Below are positions 20,901 through 29,991 of a stretch of DNA of 64,000 nt, piece by piece. The stretch is taken from positions 138,054,029 to 138,118,028 of the forward strand of contig CM043964.1 of the NCBI GenBank assembly GCA_014529385.2. The letters run 5' to 3'. The stretch's first letter is position 1; each line of letters opens with the position of its first letter. The notes under the pieces were generated by a model that saw only the letters and a program-made list of their open reading frames with translations, did not search any database and had not been told where the DNA came from. A program made the position numbers and the translations under genes. The DNA is from Adiantum capillus-veneris (lineage: Eukaryota; Streptophyta; Polypodiopsida; Polypodiales; Pteridaceae).

Positions 20901-21697
20901 TCGTTTCTCAGTCCCTCAATAAAGAGAACAGATAGTCTGTCATCTTGTGGTCGTTCACGTACTGGACATCTCTCAATGTATTGTTTGAAGCGAAGTGAAG
21001 CTTCCTTCACTTTTTCGTGTTCTCTCTGTTTAAAAGCATATATTTGTGAGACCGTATTGTGCTTAATCCCTCGTTTTGAGAATTCCTCAGCAAACTCTCT
21101 TAGCAAATGGTCAATGTCATGGAATCCCCCTATGTTCAGTGGTTGAAACCATGTCAATGCCGTACCTTCTAGAGTAAGACCAAATCCCTCGTATTGTGTA
21201 TGGAAATCTGTTATCTGCTCAGCTCTTAAGACTTGCTTAAAGAGTGACACATGTGCATACGGATCTCCTGAACCACCATACTTCTTTGGCATACACTTCG
21301 CTACTTGAGATGGTCTCATACGTCTATGGTCTGCTACCAATCTCATTGCTCCTGTGTCCCGGCTAAAGCTTTCTCTAGCATCATGGACTTCATGGGTTAC
21401 CCTTGTCGGTTCCCCTGCCCTGAATCTACTACTAGGAGGTAAATGTGATGGTTCCGCTTCGAACCTTGGACCTGGAGTGGTATATGTGGGGATTGGAACT
21501 GCACTACCTCGATTCGTATCCATTGACTCTCTGGAATGTAATGATCCCATTGGTCCGGGCTTCGAGTACTGAGGTTGACTGAAAGAGTCAGCAGCCTGAG
21601 TTCTTTGTCCTCCTGTCGTCATTGGGTTTTGCCCCATTTGTTGGTGCTGGTCTTTGTGAGCTAGAAGTAACATAATACTGATGTAGTGGTCCCCCAA
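17825..21697 (-). CDS. gag capsid/nucleocapsid plus protease 1
   Basis: 1,290 codons, the longest intact frame in the window. Capsid-type gag core at about residues 135-295 (YGGSGDPYAHVSLFKQ, GTALTWFQPL, FKQREHEKVKEASLRFKQY). A degenerate knuckle KWCAIEQKWTNHPTEECYY lies at 356-373, and two zinc knuckles of form CX2CX3HX4C at 535-547 and 559-571. A charged linker with a coiled-coil stretch (640-675) follows. Protease 1 at 1005-1115 has catalytic ILDSGAG at 1021-1027 and ILGRPF at 1095-1100. After the protease the frame stays open to 17825 but loses sense near 17915, where the RT frame takes over. Apparent start GDHYISIML is not real: the gag N-terminus lies in the two preceding frames. It makes the capsid, packages RNA and cleaves the polyprotein. 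Confidence 0.93.
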   Translation of the reverse strand: MGDHYISIMLLLAHKDQHQQMGQNPMTTGGQRTQAADSFSQPQYSKPGPMGSLHSRESMDTNRGSAVPIPTYTTPGPRFEAEPSHLPPSSRFRAGEPTRVTHEVHDARESFSRDTGAMRLVADHRRMRPSQVAKCMPKKYGGSGDPYAHVSLFKQVLRAEQITDFHTQYEGFGLTLEGTALTWFQPLNIGGFHDIDHLLREFAEEFSKRGIKHNTVSQIYAFKQREHEKVKEASLRFKQYIERCPVRERPQDDRLSVLFIEGLRNDTLKKDLHLKACTSFEQVTREALYLVDNCTVYGEVSADTDFASSSSSSVASETTTKKNVQTTTMPNVEQMIEDALKRMAPYQKPLPKTLKWCAIEQKWTNHPTEECYYNKGYVRERQYAPPAQLAPPQVHPVPRYPTGNVPGPMGIERPQPVLGQQPPLPGARPVGIRYAPTLENQEEQALVPVQAYYEESGAHMSPTVYYPPEEPKQPEPWGMIGNVGIPTVTSASDEERYNLDARTLMFIAHGGLTGQRPSYPQRTNQMGPRPALGPCYKCGGDHLMNVCPHTEIIRINAYCTECGVTHFIEDCSKNPNKVQKTTLNMLETIPTSSGSENETLIPTQVVTRAQAKKTTREPENGKLATEMVSQGPRSQKNTWKARKARMKLRKEREDAILAEELKRTKDRLEKLESQNGKREMSPERTKQKSIKETTSLSSGGSVLVDKVHEPLDALMRAYEARLKNNQTQEQRWMTYPNAELEKQRLEMCQRMIETAQALLEPPKETMNCGKENPIQQETIVSRVAEKTPSAQKPENTHKDDRIVLNTTDQEIESFHPVIQRSYGRDEDYNEFWKQVREANFANELSCQANQTNWEKDIRNPPIVEFEAGSQVDLDLQSYWGDGGSVRTMESKPHSLNTLPSYLGEYEAKSETRALPSRRISSEKVMDSQGLIEILSTPVTCTITLAELLRLRPHMWTTVGKCLEKFGIKDPTSRLQEGIQELSKPQKNAKPVPLNKVGEYCEGEEGNTTLPVEFQGVNTMAILDSGAGVAIATKEIWKKWGKPAIRKTRLKLQLADGHMEKPMGLLEKVVVTSCGIEYEHTFAIVDFGKENNYDIILGRPFMRQLKMVQDWGYDHIYLRNMETTTRVNLKDHSYKDVNRTPVEEFDSATLAGSEFPAWLGKPKELWMCGASKCGSLKREECVLERAIEDETYIGEPFPEDTLEPLEWTHILATLDVCAIPDGPTTKFCDKDGYDVVPYFMLRTVLEKETEKNDTLEKEDEERCFTTFPIILSGEMKQTTSQRTIQAETKKL

Positions 21698-21998
21698 AGT
21701 ATGTATATCCTTCTAATTCTTTCTTGCCCATTGTTGAGTATTGCCTCCCATACTTGTCGTAAGCGGCAATTTTCACTTCCGATCCCTCTGTGTAGGTAAA
21801 GACATAAAGTCTTTTTCGGTCTGTCAACTCTCCAGTGTAGGGTTCTTCACATCTATAATAGAGATCCTGCTCCCCATTATTATATTTGTATAGCCCCACA
21901 TAGATGTTATCAGTGTTGATCCTTGTAGTTTCATTCTCTCTTCTTAACCTCGCATCAGGGAAGTTCATTATTGGTGCCTTTCTCCTCAAGTTCTTCAT
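21588..21998 (-). CDS. gag N-terminal domain, middle piece
   Basis: 136 codons linking the first gag piece to the long gag-protease ORF. It reads well from about 21955 (INTDNIYVGLYKYNNGEQDL, KRLYVFTYTEGSEV) to about 21650. Both ends overlap the neighbouring frames, showing two single-base frame changes within 350 bp. A Tyr-rich beta-looking domain not seen in the usual gypsy gag; family not recognised. Confidence 0.65.
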   Translation of the reverse strand: MKNLRRKAPIMNFPDARLRRENETTRINTDNIYVGLYKYNNGEQDLYYRCEEPYTGELTDRKRLYVFTYTEGSEVKIAAYDKYGRQYSTMGKKELEGYTYFGGPLHQYYVTSSSQRPAPTNGAKPNDDRRTKNSGC

Positions 21999-22485
21999 CT
22001 ACTTTGGCTTTGGTGCCCATCAATCCCCACTTGTCCACAATGTTAGGGTTTAGGACTACCAAGTACATGGTACCCTCGTCATCTAGATATCTATCTCCGC
22101 TATAGCTCACAGGCACTAAGTCCTTGAACTCACTAGGTCTCTCTTCTATCTTTACACAATAGCGGTCCATTCCATCTTTGTAGATCTTGGCACCTTGCTC
22201 ATTGTCGTACTGGTATTTTATGAACAATAGCTTCATTGTGGCGGAAGGGTTTGATGATCCTGCTGCCATATTTTCTCTGTTGTTCAGGTTCAAGTGTTCC
22301 AAGTGTTTGGTGAAAATCTCGTAAGATCTCTCCGAAGAAGTATCAGAAACACTTCCTTCAAAGATCGGCTCTAATGGTTGCACCCAACTTTGGTTTACAC
22401 TTCCCTCGGTTGATATGACACTTGCTGGTTCCCCTTGTTTTGGTTGGTTATTCTGGAGGTTCCTGCCCGATCTCAAATTCATCAA
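21955..22485 (-). CDS. gag N-terminus
   Basis: 176 codons starting MMNLRSGR at a real ATG (22485), the probable start of the gag polyprotein. It carries KLLFIKYQYDNEQGAKIYKD and GDRYLDDEGTMYLVVLN, another Tyr-rich segment like the next piece. The sense frame runs on into the 21998 ORF after a one-base change near 21960. 1.4 kb of leader separates it from the PBS. Confidence 0.7.
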   Translation of the reverse strand: MMNLRSGRNLQNNQPKQGEPASVISTEGSVNQSWVQPLEPIFEGSVSDTSSERSYEIFTKHLEHLNLNNRENMAAGSSNPSATMKLLFIKYQYDNEQGAKIYKDGMDRYCVKIEERPSEFKDLVPVSYSGDRYLDDEGTMYLVVLNPNIVDKWGLMGTKAKVDEELEEKGTNNELP

Positions 22486-22499
22486 TTCCCCTAAAGGAC

Positions 22500-23380
22500 T
22501 TTAACTTTTCCGTCTCGGCAATTTGTTTTCCCCAAGTTTTTGTGGTCAGAATTGATCCAAACTGATTGATACTTGGTCAATTGTTTAATCTTGTCAGTTG
22601 GACAACTTCTGTTTCATCAAGTGAGAATTTTGTTGCAGTTATGCTGAAAAAGACATTATACGCGTATGATGTCTTTTTTCACAATTTAGACTATTTTGGT
22701 TATGCTCACTCTCAGTAGCCCCCTTATGCTCTTTCCACTCACAAAATTCAGTTTGAACTCTGTTTGAGCAAGTTATGGCTAATTTAGGCTTTTCTTGGCA
22801 ATTTTCCGCTTTTGACTTGTTTTTTGGGTCAATTGTGATCCAAATGGGATGAAACTTGAAATATAACCTCTAGACAGCTATTACAATGGATCTGTGTTAG
22901 CAAAGTATCAAAATATGTCCAAAATTAGGTCAAAGACATCATACGCGTATGATGTCTTTTTCATCAATTTGGGTCAAAACTTGATATTTATGCTTCCTAC
23001 AGTGCTTGTAACAATCTTGTCAGGTCAGATATCAAAAATAAGCAGTGGATGTGCCAAAAGACATTATACGCGTATGATGTCTTTTGTCCCAGATTTTGAC
23101 TATTTTTGGTTTTAAGCCTTCTCCAATGTTTATAATTGAGTTTCAAGTGTTTTTGTCAGGTTTGAATGTAAAAACAAGATCTGAATCCAAAATTTCCTAT
23201 TCTTTGCGTTTCTTGGACTCCGACTTGTCTTTTCGGGTTTCTTTGAGTGTTAATGCTCTTGTTTTAAGTTGAAATTAGGGTATAACCCCCCTTTTGAACA
23301 CTCTGGTAAAGTCAAAATTTCTGTTTTGGTCTCTGTTTGGTCATTTAGACATCATACGCGTATGATGTCTAAAGTTGCAG
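22500..23380 (-). repeat. Palindrome array B (PBS to gag leader)
   Basis: Four copies of the same 24-bp palindrome at 22651-22674, 22934-22957, 23059-23082 and 23347-23370, spaced 283, 125 and 288 bp. Two copies (22651, 23059) have ATTATACG in the left arm. The others are exact, and the last extends to a 30-bp palindrome (23344-23373). Text between units is recognisably related to array A (TGATCCAAATGGGATGAAACTTG here, TGATCCAAATTGG with ATAAAACTTG there). Both arrays therefore come from one ancestral repeat of about 283 bp. Confidence 0.9.
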
Positions 23381-23887
23381 ATTTCCAGTTTTTTGGCACA
23401 GAATCCTTCCTAAAGCTTTCTCTAGTGCTCAGCAACTCCAGATACACAGAAAATTTCTCTGACTTTTGTTTATTGCAAGTTTCACTACTAACTCGACGGT
23501 TTAGTGATCTAACATGCAATCAACCACATCAAGCAAATACTCCAATGATTATTAGCTCTAGATCAGGATCAAATGAAGTCCTACTTAAGCTATTCCTAAT
23601 CATAAAATGGGTTTGGTAATTGTGACTTTAAAGATATCCACTGTCACTCACAGACTAGCAAATTCTTCTTCTATCAACAACTACTCAACACCAACAAAAC
23701 AACAAACAAATCTAAGCTAAACTAAAAATACTGTCAACACGGAAGACCCAGGAATACCCCACTTCCTAGTATCTCTCGAGATCTTCGGAGTCCACCACTC
23801 CTAGATCTTTTCTAACTAAAGTATACAAAGTAGTTTATACGACTCACCTCGTAGGATTAGTCTAAGGTCACCTACTTAGGGCTCTTG
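23381..23887 (-). other. Element leader between palindromes and PBS
   Basis: About 500 bp of A-rich leader; no ORF or repeat seen. As the first part of the transcript after the PBS it would be expected to hold the packaging region. Confidence 0.5.
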
Positions 23888-23905
23888 TCCCCGGCAACGG
23901 CGCCA
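23888..23905 (-). other. Primer-binding site, tRNA-Asp
   Basis: Minus-strand TGGCGCCGTTGCCGGGGA, two bases inside the 5' LTR. It is complementary over 18 nt to the 3' end (with CCA) of plant tRNA-Asp(GTC) as I know it. This primer is used by Athila-like plant gypsy elements. Confidence 0.9.
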
Positions 23906-23907
23906 AA

Positions 23908-24849
23908 TGTTAAGGCGGTTACGCCGCTAGCTGAAGCTAAATAGCGAGAACTCAACCAACAATAGAATTTGTCAGATGAGGACGAAGCTTGACCCGCAGG
24001 CGCATGGAAACAACTAGGTGGGTGTCAAATCACCTACTCGACCTTCTAATGACAATCACTACTAAGGAAATCAAATCTAAGTTCTAAAATACGCAAGTGA
24101 CTGAAATCCGTACTACGAACGAATACTATACGAAACAGGATCTAGAATCATTGAATCGATCTCAAACTCAAGGGAAAGTCTAGACACTAGGTAAGAACAA
24201 CACCCTAAAGACTTGAACTGCAAAATCAACCTATAACCACTCCGTGCGGTAAACGCGTATGAAGACAGGCCAAAAAATACAGGTGACCGAAACTTGACCC
24301 CGATGGTACTAATGTGTAGCTCTACTCGTTGTGGTTCTATAGATATGTTGCACGCTCTATTCTGACACACGAGTTGGAAGAAAACTCACACCAAAGCTCG
24401 TAGGAACTTACCACACATAGAAGCCGATTGCGCGCACTCTTGGTAGCAGTGCGTAGCTCTCGCCGTTGCTAACACAATGGCGGTGTCGCTTCTCCAATGG
24501 CGGCTCCGTAGCTCGCGTAGCAAGTAGATAAGACTCTCTCTCTCTCACTCACTCTCTCTCAGACACAGTCACGGCGCTCAAAAACTCACTTTGATTAATA
24601 ATCTGAATCCCCTTAGGTTACAAAACTTTGGCTTATATACCTCAGCCTTGGAGGTGAGAACATCTCTAACTAATTACATCAGCAAGTGAAATTACTTCGG
24701 GATTACAAGCTGGACACTCAGTTGAGTCCCGTTACTTAATGAATGGCTCAATTCAAAATCAATGTCGGAAAGACATTTATTACAATCAATGGTTACAAAA
24801 ATGATGAGTGTGAGCAAAAATGTGGGTGTGATCCTCTGTTGGCTCAACA
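23908..24849 (-). repeat. 5' LTR of the 19-kb element
   Basis: 942 bp, TG...CA ends. It contains the minus-strand TATA-like TATATAAG, a short CT-rich microsatellite (about 24532-24562), and the half-palindrome ACGCGTATGA at 24253-24262. It precedes the PBS in element orientation, so it is the transcription-start LTR. Confidence 0.95.
24630..24643 (-). promoter_or_regulatory. TATA-like box in 5' LTR
   Basis: Minus-strand GTATATAAGCC. The same box is at about 6526-6540 in the 3' LTR. Position about 210 bp into the LTR in element orientation suits a retrotransposon promoter; not proven. Confidence 0.5.
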
Positions 24850-24854
24850 CCTGC

Positions 24855-25860
24855 TCACACAATATGCTGCCCATCATGCACAATGTGGATAGCTTTATTA
24901 GACTATATAATAGTATGATACTTATCAGTCGATAAAAGATGCAATGCATAGATACCAAATTTATGGCATATCAATTGGCTTGATCACCTGAGGCTCATCC
25001 AAGAGGTGCATAGGATGTGTTATGTTGCTTTTCCTCCCCATTCTCTTTCGACAAACATCCTTCTTGTTGTGGGATATGCGAGTCTCCTCTGTGCAAAATG
25101 TGTGGACCAATTCCTTGATTTTGTCCATGATAGGGCTAGACGGTGTTGCTTGTGATATGCAGCCAATGAAAACAATCCACCATTGATAACAAGATTCATT
25201 ATTTTGTTTTGTGCAAGGAACGATGGCCAACTTTAAGGACCCTTGAGATTTTTTGCAATAGGCATGTTATCCTTTGAATTCAACATCATCTGCAATGCTG
25301 CATTCTTAAAAAACAACTCCTCATTAGAACCTGACTGCTTGAAAGTAGCCAATGTGTTGCGGACATTGGAGATGATTTGCTCTATACATCAACCTCCTCC
25401 ATTAAGGAGTGTTCCTAGATTGCCTAAACAATAGGATGTTCAACAACTAGATTCTAGATTTCTCGTTTTACTTCTGTCTCAAAACCTTTAGTCCTCATCT
25501 TGAAAGCTATCACAATCTCAAAGGAGATTTTCTTTTTCTCCTCCTCATTAAGGGCATGACGTCCTCGCTCATCCTGCATCTGATTTTGCTCCCTCTGTTT
25601 CCTCTTTCTTTTTCTCTTGTATTTCCTGATCACATAAAGAATTGGGTCTTGGGAGTTGTGATTCATCACATGTAATGGATCCCTTTTGCAAGTTTCTCTT
25701 GAATACTAAAAACAAACATAAGGAATTAATTACTTGAAATCACTTAAAGTCATATATGCCTACATCATAAGTTAACATTGGCAATATATTGACCCAACAT
25801 TCAACACGTTTTTTGCATATCCAACGTTGGAGCTAGTGGAGATATTGTTGTTTGGTTCTC
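24855..25860 (-). pseudogene. Unidentified decayed coding-like sequence
   Basis: Minus-strand fragments at about 25400-25240 (LATFKQSGSNEELFFKNAAL), 25230-24961 and 25669-25454 (Lys/Arg-rich KYKRKRKRKQREQNQ) read like pieces of one protein split by stops and frame changes. No domain recognised. A DNA-transposon transposase is possible but not shown. The 19-kb element inserted beside it. Confidence 0.25.
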
Positions 25861-25917
25861 CATAGCTCTATGGAGATGGGAGGAGAAGGGAAAAATAGAT
25901 AAGAGGGCACGTCAGGG

Positions 25918-25920
<3 letters not shown>

Positions 25921-26008
<88 letters not shown>

Positions 26009-26040
26009 AGCTTGGACAACATAGTCCCGGGTTTAGAATG

Positions 26041-26114
<74 letters not shown>
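25921..26114. repeat. (GA)n, then (TA)n-(GA)n microsatellites
   Basis: About 43 GA units to 26006, 37 bp of unique text, then about 22 TA units passing directly into about 14 GA units. Confidence 0.95.
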
Positions 26115-26570
26115 CTGAGCATGCATGTGAGTCGATGACCCCACAACTATAGTAACCAAAAAAGAGGCCTCATTTGAACCAATAATATTATTTTATGGAC
26201 ATTTTAATTTAAAAATGGACATTGTCTTGGCTTTTCAACATATGATAACAAGCATTACTACCTAGCATTGTCCCAAACAACATTTTCAATGGCACGTTAA
26301 CATGCTTACACACACTAGGTAAAGTAGACTTCTACAATGCTCTTAGCCGTGAACACACATATCCCAACCTAGAGTAAAAACCCATGTTTGGATAATTTTG
26401 TGACACCTTTTCCGCCATGTGTTGAATCTAGCAAAGTTGATTTGGATTGTTTTGGTTTTGGGCCACTGGCAAAGATGTTATGGATTATCTTGGTTTAACG
26501 ACTAATCTATCTCTCCACTTGTTAGCATTAATCTTGGTGCAAAATGATTTAGGCATATACTTTTCCTTGT
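26115..26570. other. Unassigned sequence between microsatellites
   Basis: No ORF, repeat or motif seen. Confidence 0.4.
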
Positions 26571-26588
26571 GAGTGTGTGTGTGTGTGT

Positions 26589-26633
<45 letters not shown>
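26571..26633. repeat. (GT)n-(GA)n microsatellite
   Basis: About 9 GT units then about 21 GA units. Confidence 0.95.
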
Positions 26634-26637
<4 letters not shown>

Positions 26638-26734
26638 ATAATTTGTGTTATATATATTTGAAAGAGTGTGTATGTTTTTAATGATTCGTGTTTTAGTCCT
26701 TGATATATGTCTACTCACCAAGGAAAGAAATTAT

Positions 26735-26971
<237 letters not shown>

Positions 26972-27217
26972 GAGGCCAAGGGAGGGTCAAGAGAGAGAAA
27001 GAAGGAGCGGATACTAAACTATGAAGGGTTGAGAGAGGAAAATAATCTTTTTGGAATCTACTCATCAGATTCACAGGGGCAACGAGTGCGGGACAAGGTA
27101 AGTGCAAACGTGGATGCAGATGAGGTTGAGCGGGGCCCGGTGGTCACGGAAGCGGGGCGGGTGAAAATATACACAGTTGCAACAAAGTTAAAAAAATTTC
27201 CCGAGAAGGTAAAATTA

Positions 27218-27370
27218 CCCAAAAAATGCTAAAAACAAGCAAAAACCTAGCGAGAGTTCATTGTTTCAAAAATTTGTTTCGGATTGATTGATTTTACCCA
27301 AAAATGCTAAAAGCAACCAAAAAGTTAGCGAGAGTTCATTATTTCAAAAATTTGTTTCGGATTGATTGTT
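27218..27370. repeat. Tandem duplication of about 76 bp
   Basis: TACCCAAAAAATGCTAAAAA through GGATTGATTG occurs twice back to back with a few differences. Surrounding DNA (27000-28229) is AT-rich and gene-free. It is probably the leader of an old element, together with 36571-36840 on the far side of the chromovirus. Confidence 0.7.
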
Positions 27371-28229
27371 CACATCAAATTTTTAAAGTTTCATCAATGC
27401 CAAAAATTAACAAAATAATTATAAAAAATTAGCCAAATTCTTTTTGAAAAATATCCAGCTTGTTCTAGTTGATTTCCAGCACTTGGAGCATCAAGATTAC
27501 AGTCCCAATCAATTTCCAATGCATTTGACAATCAAATTGATGTAGAATTGACCATTTTTTACCTCTTTTTTTTCCAATTTTGACCCAAAAATTAACAAAC
27601 TTAATGATGAAATTAGATAAATTTCTGCACATACGCTTGATTATTGTGCTTTGGAATTTGCAATGCAATCAATTAAACATCAATTTGTAAACAATTACTA
27701 CTTCAATTATGTGTACAAACACTAGCAAAATTAAGCATAAATCCAGTAATTAGTGCACACACACAATTTCTACCGCAATTTTGATGGCATAACGGTGCAA
27801 TTTTAGCAATCAAAAAATCTAAACCATCATTTTCATAACATCATCAAACAAGTCATTGTCTTTCACAATACTAATTGGCACCAATTAAGCCATAATTAGC
27901 ACTCAAAAGTGTGCACTTGTCTACACATGGACATACTAATTGCACTTGAATTTGCACTAATCTTTTGTGTAATCTAACTTTAATGAACCTGCAAATCAAA
28001 TCAGCAATTGAGTGGGTTAGTGCACTCACAATTTCATGAGCAACGTGTTGATTTCCAACGCCAATTGACGCCTACACACGTGTGTACTAGCAACCTTTTA
28101 ACGACATTTCAATTACAATCAATTGAGCACGAAATCTCATGTGTAGCATCATTTTCAATGAAATTAAACACATAAGGATAATAATCACAACTTAAATCAA
28201 CAATTTAGCTATGTGTAGCACAAAAAAGC

Positions 28230-29641
28230 TGTAATGGAATTAGCCTTTTAACTTGAGTTGAAGCGGAAAGTAAATAACATATTGAGCATTTCCTTGGGTA
28301 TTCTTTAGTGTGTAGATGTATAGTGAGAAAGAAAGTTCTTGGATAGAGAGAGCAACACTTAACACATTACTTCATTAACATGGCATGATCAATACTTGTA
28401 AAAGAGAGTGAGAGTTTAGAGAAATTGACACCAATAGAGGACCAGATTAGTTGGAGCCGGTCCCCCCTCCAATAGGCATTTGTATTATAGATTCTTCCAT
28501 GACGGAAGACTTGTTTACAATACAACTGTTTGTGTTCCTTGAGACCTTCTTGATGAGATGAAGATGGTAAGCTTCACTCACCAAGCATTAACATAACTAC
28601 AACAATAAACATGATTAGCATGAGCTTGAAAAATGCCCAGCCTCAATCCCAAGACCTCAAACACCATGAAAGGTGAGGAGAGCTAGCAGGGATTGAGGAA
28701 GAAGAGAGAAGTAGAAGTAGCTCTACTAGAAAGAAATAACCCCTTGCACATAATCACTCATAGCTCTTGTAGCATAGCTTAGCATAGAGTTAATGGAGAT
28801 TAGAGAGATTGATAAGCAAGCATAAGCATTCTCTTGTGTGGATTTGCATCCATAGCCAAGAGCTTGTGGTAGTAGGCACTCAACTTCTCAAGCTTGGAGA
28901 AGGAGATGGAATCCTTGCTTCACAAGAGTGTGTGAAGGGAAGAATGAAGGAGAGAGAGCTTGTGGGAGACTCAAATGAGAGAGAGAGAGAGAGAGAGCTG
29001 GGCTCCCATTGGGGCAAGGTGTGTAGCCTCTTGACAAGTGTCCTTCTTTCTCTTTGTGAGGCTAAGCTAGCACCCCCCTTGCTTAAGCACAATCCCTGCT
29101 TAAGCACACCCCCTACCTGCTTGAGTAGTGTGTCTCTACACTTGACAAGTGGCCCCTTTCCTTTCATAAGGGTATGGGTCCTTGGTGAGATGCTCACTTA
29201 CTATCTACCCCCCCCCCCCCCCCCCCCCCCCTTTGTAGGGCTCGCCCCCTCTTGAATAGCAAGTATTTTGAACTTGGTAAGCAGGCAGCCCCCTTGCTTA
29301 AGCACAGCCCTAGCTTAAGCAAGCTACCCCCTTGCCTGCTTGCACTTTAGTGACTAAAGAGTAAAATTTTAAAGACTATGTGCTAAAGCTTTTAACACTT
29401 ACCTTTGGAGGCTTTAATGAAGACAACCCTAAGGTCTTTTGCTCCATTAGTTAACCTTTCTCTTTGATAGACCTTTTCTCATATGGGCCCCTTTACCATT
29501 GGCCCCATGCTTAAATAGATCTATAAGATCATCTATATCTTAACCCTTGTTCCCGTTTATTCTCCCACATTAAATGATCAGTTTAATATGAGAAAATCAT
29601 TTGGGTTGGTCAGATATTAGATTTTATGACATTACCTCTCT
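28230..29641 (-). repeat. 3' LTR of the chromovirus
   Basis: 1,412 bp. It differs from the partner by a longer GA tract (28976-28997), a C24 run (29208-29231) and scattered substitutions. Confidence 0.93.
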
Positions 29642-29643
29642 CT

Positions 29644-29679
29644 TGAAATCATAGTCGTCCTCGACTATGAGGTAGAAGA
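29644..29679 (-). other. Purine tract and adjacent hairpin
   Basis: AAGAGAGAGG next to the 3' LTR is the probable polypurine tract. Beside it, at 29660-29679, CATAGTCG and CGACTATG form an 8-bp hairpin with a 4-nt loop. Confidence 0.6.
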
Positions 29680-29991
29680 GATAAAGCCTTAGTCATTAGT
29701 CAATTTTACTTAGCGGGTAGAGGATCCTTTTTTACCCTACGACATCTTTCCAAGATGGATGACTAATCCATTTGGTGCTTGGAAGACGTAGCTGCCGCAA
29801 GCATGTCGGCTCTTTAGTCCATTTCATTCTCCCAGAGTAGAGTGACAAATTCTACTTGGTGTTTGAGAGACGTCGTCATCACAAACATGATTGTAAGTAT
29901 GCATACTAGTTAATTTTGTGCACAATTAAAAAGGGGACTAGTCTAATAAGACAAAAAACATGAGTCATTTAAAAGAAATTTGTACATTTGC

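Larger units (their letters stand above)
5805..24849 (-). mobile_element. Complete 19-kb Ty3/gypsy retrotransposon, OTA-like
   Basis: Boundaries are defined by two 942-bp LTRs (5805-6746 and 23908-24849), both starting TGTTAAGG and ending CTCAACA. The target duplication CCTGC is at 5800-5804 and 24850-24854. The element lies on the minus strand: PBS at 23888-23905, polypurine tract at 6747-6758. Order along the element: leader with palindromes, gag, protease 1, RT, RNase H, duplicated zinc module, integrase, protease 2, spacer with palindromes, env-position coiled-coil ORF. A tRNA-Asp primer, no chromodomain, large size and an env-position ORF point to the Ogre/Tat/Athila (OTA) side of plant gypsy elements; the exact lineage is inference. 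By eye the LTRs differ at about 16 of 942 positions (1.7%), so insertion is fairly recent. Even so, the reading frame breaks at least five times. Confidence 0.95.

Noticed and set aside
23888-23905. Sequence identical to the 3' end of a plant tRNA-Asp including CCA
   Set aside because: Only 18 nt match and no cloverleaf precedes it; its place two bases from an LTR makes it a primer-binding site, not a tRNA gene.
28809-29255. 148-codon plus-strand frame, repeated at 35769-36194
   Set aside because: It is in both LTRs of one element, antisense to the element, and is split by tract-length changes; no motif.
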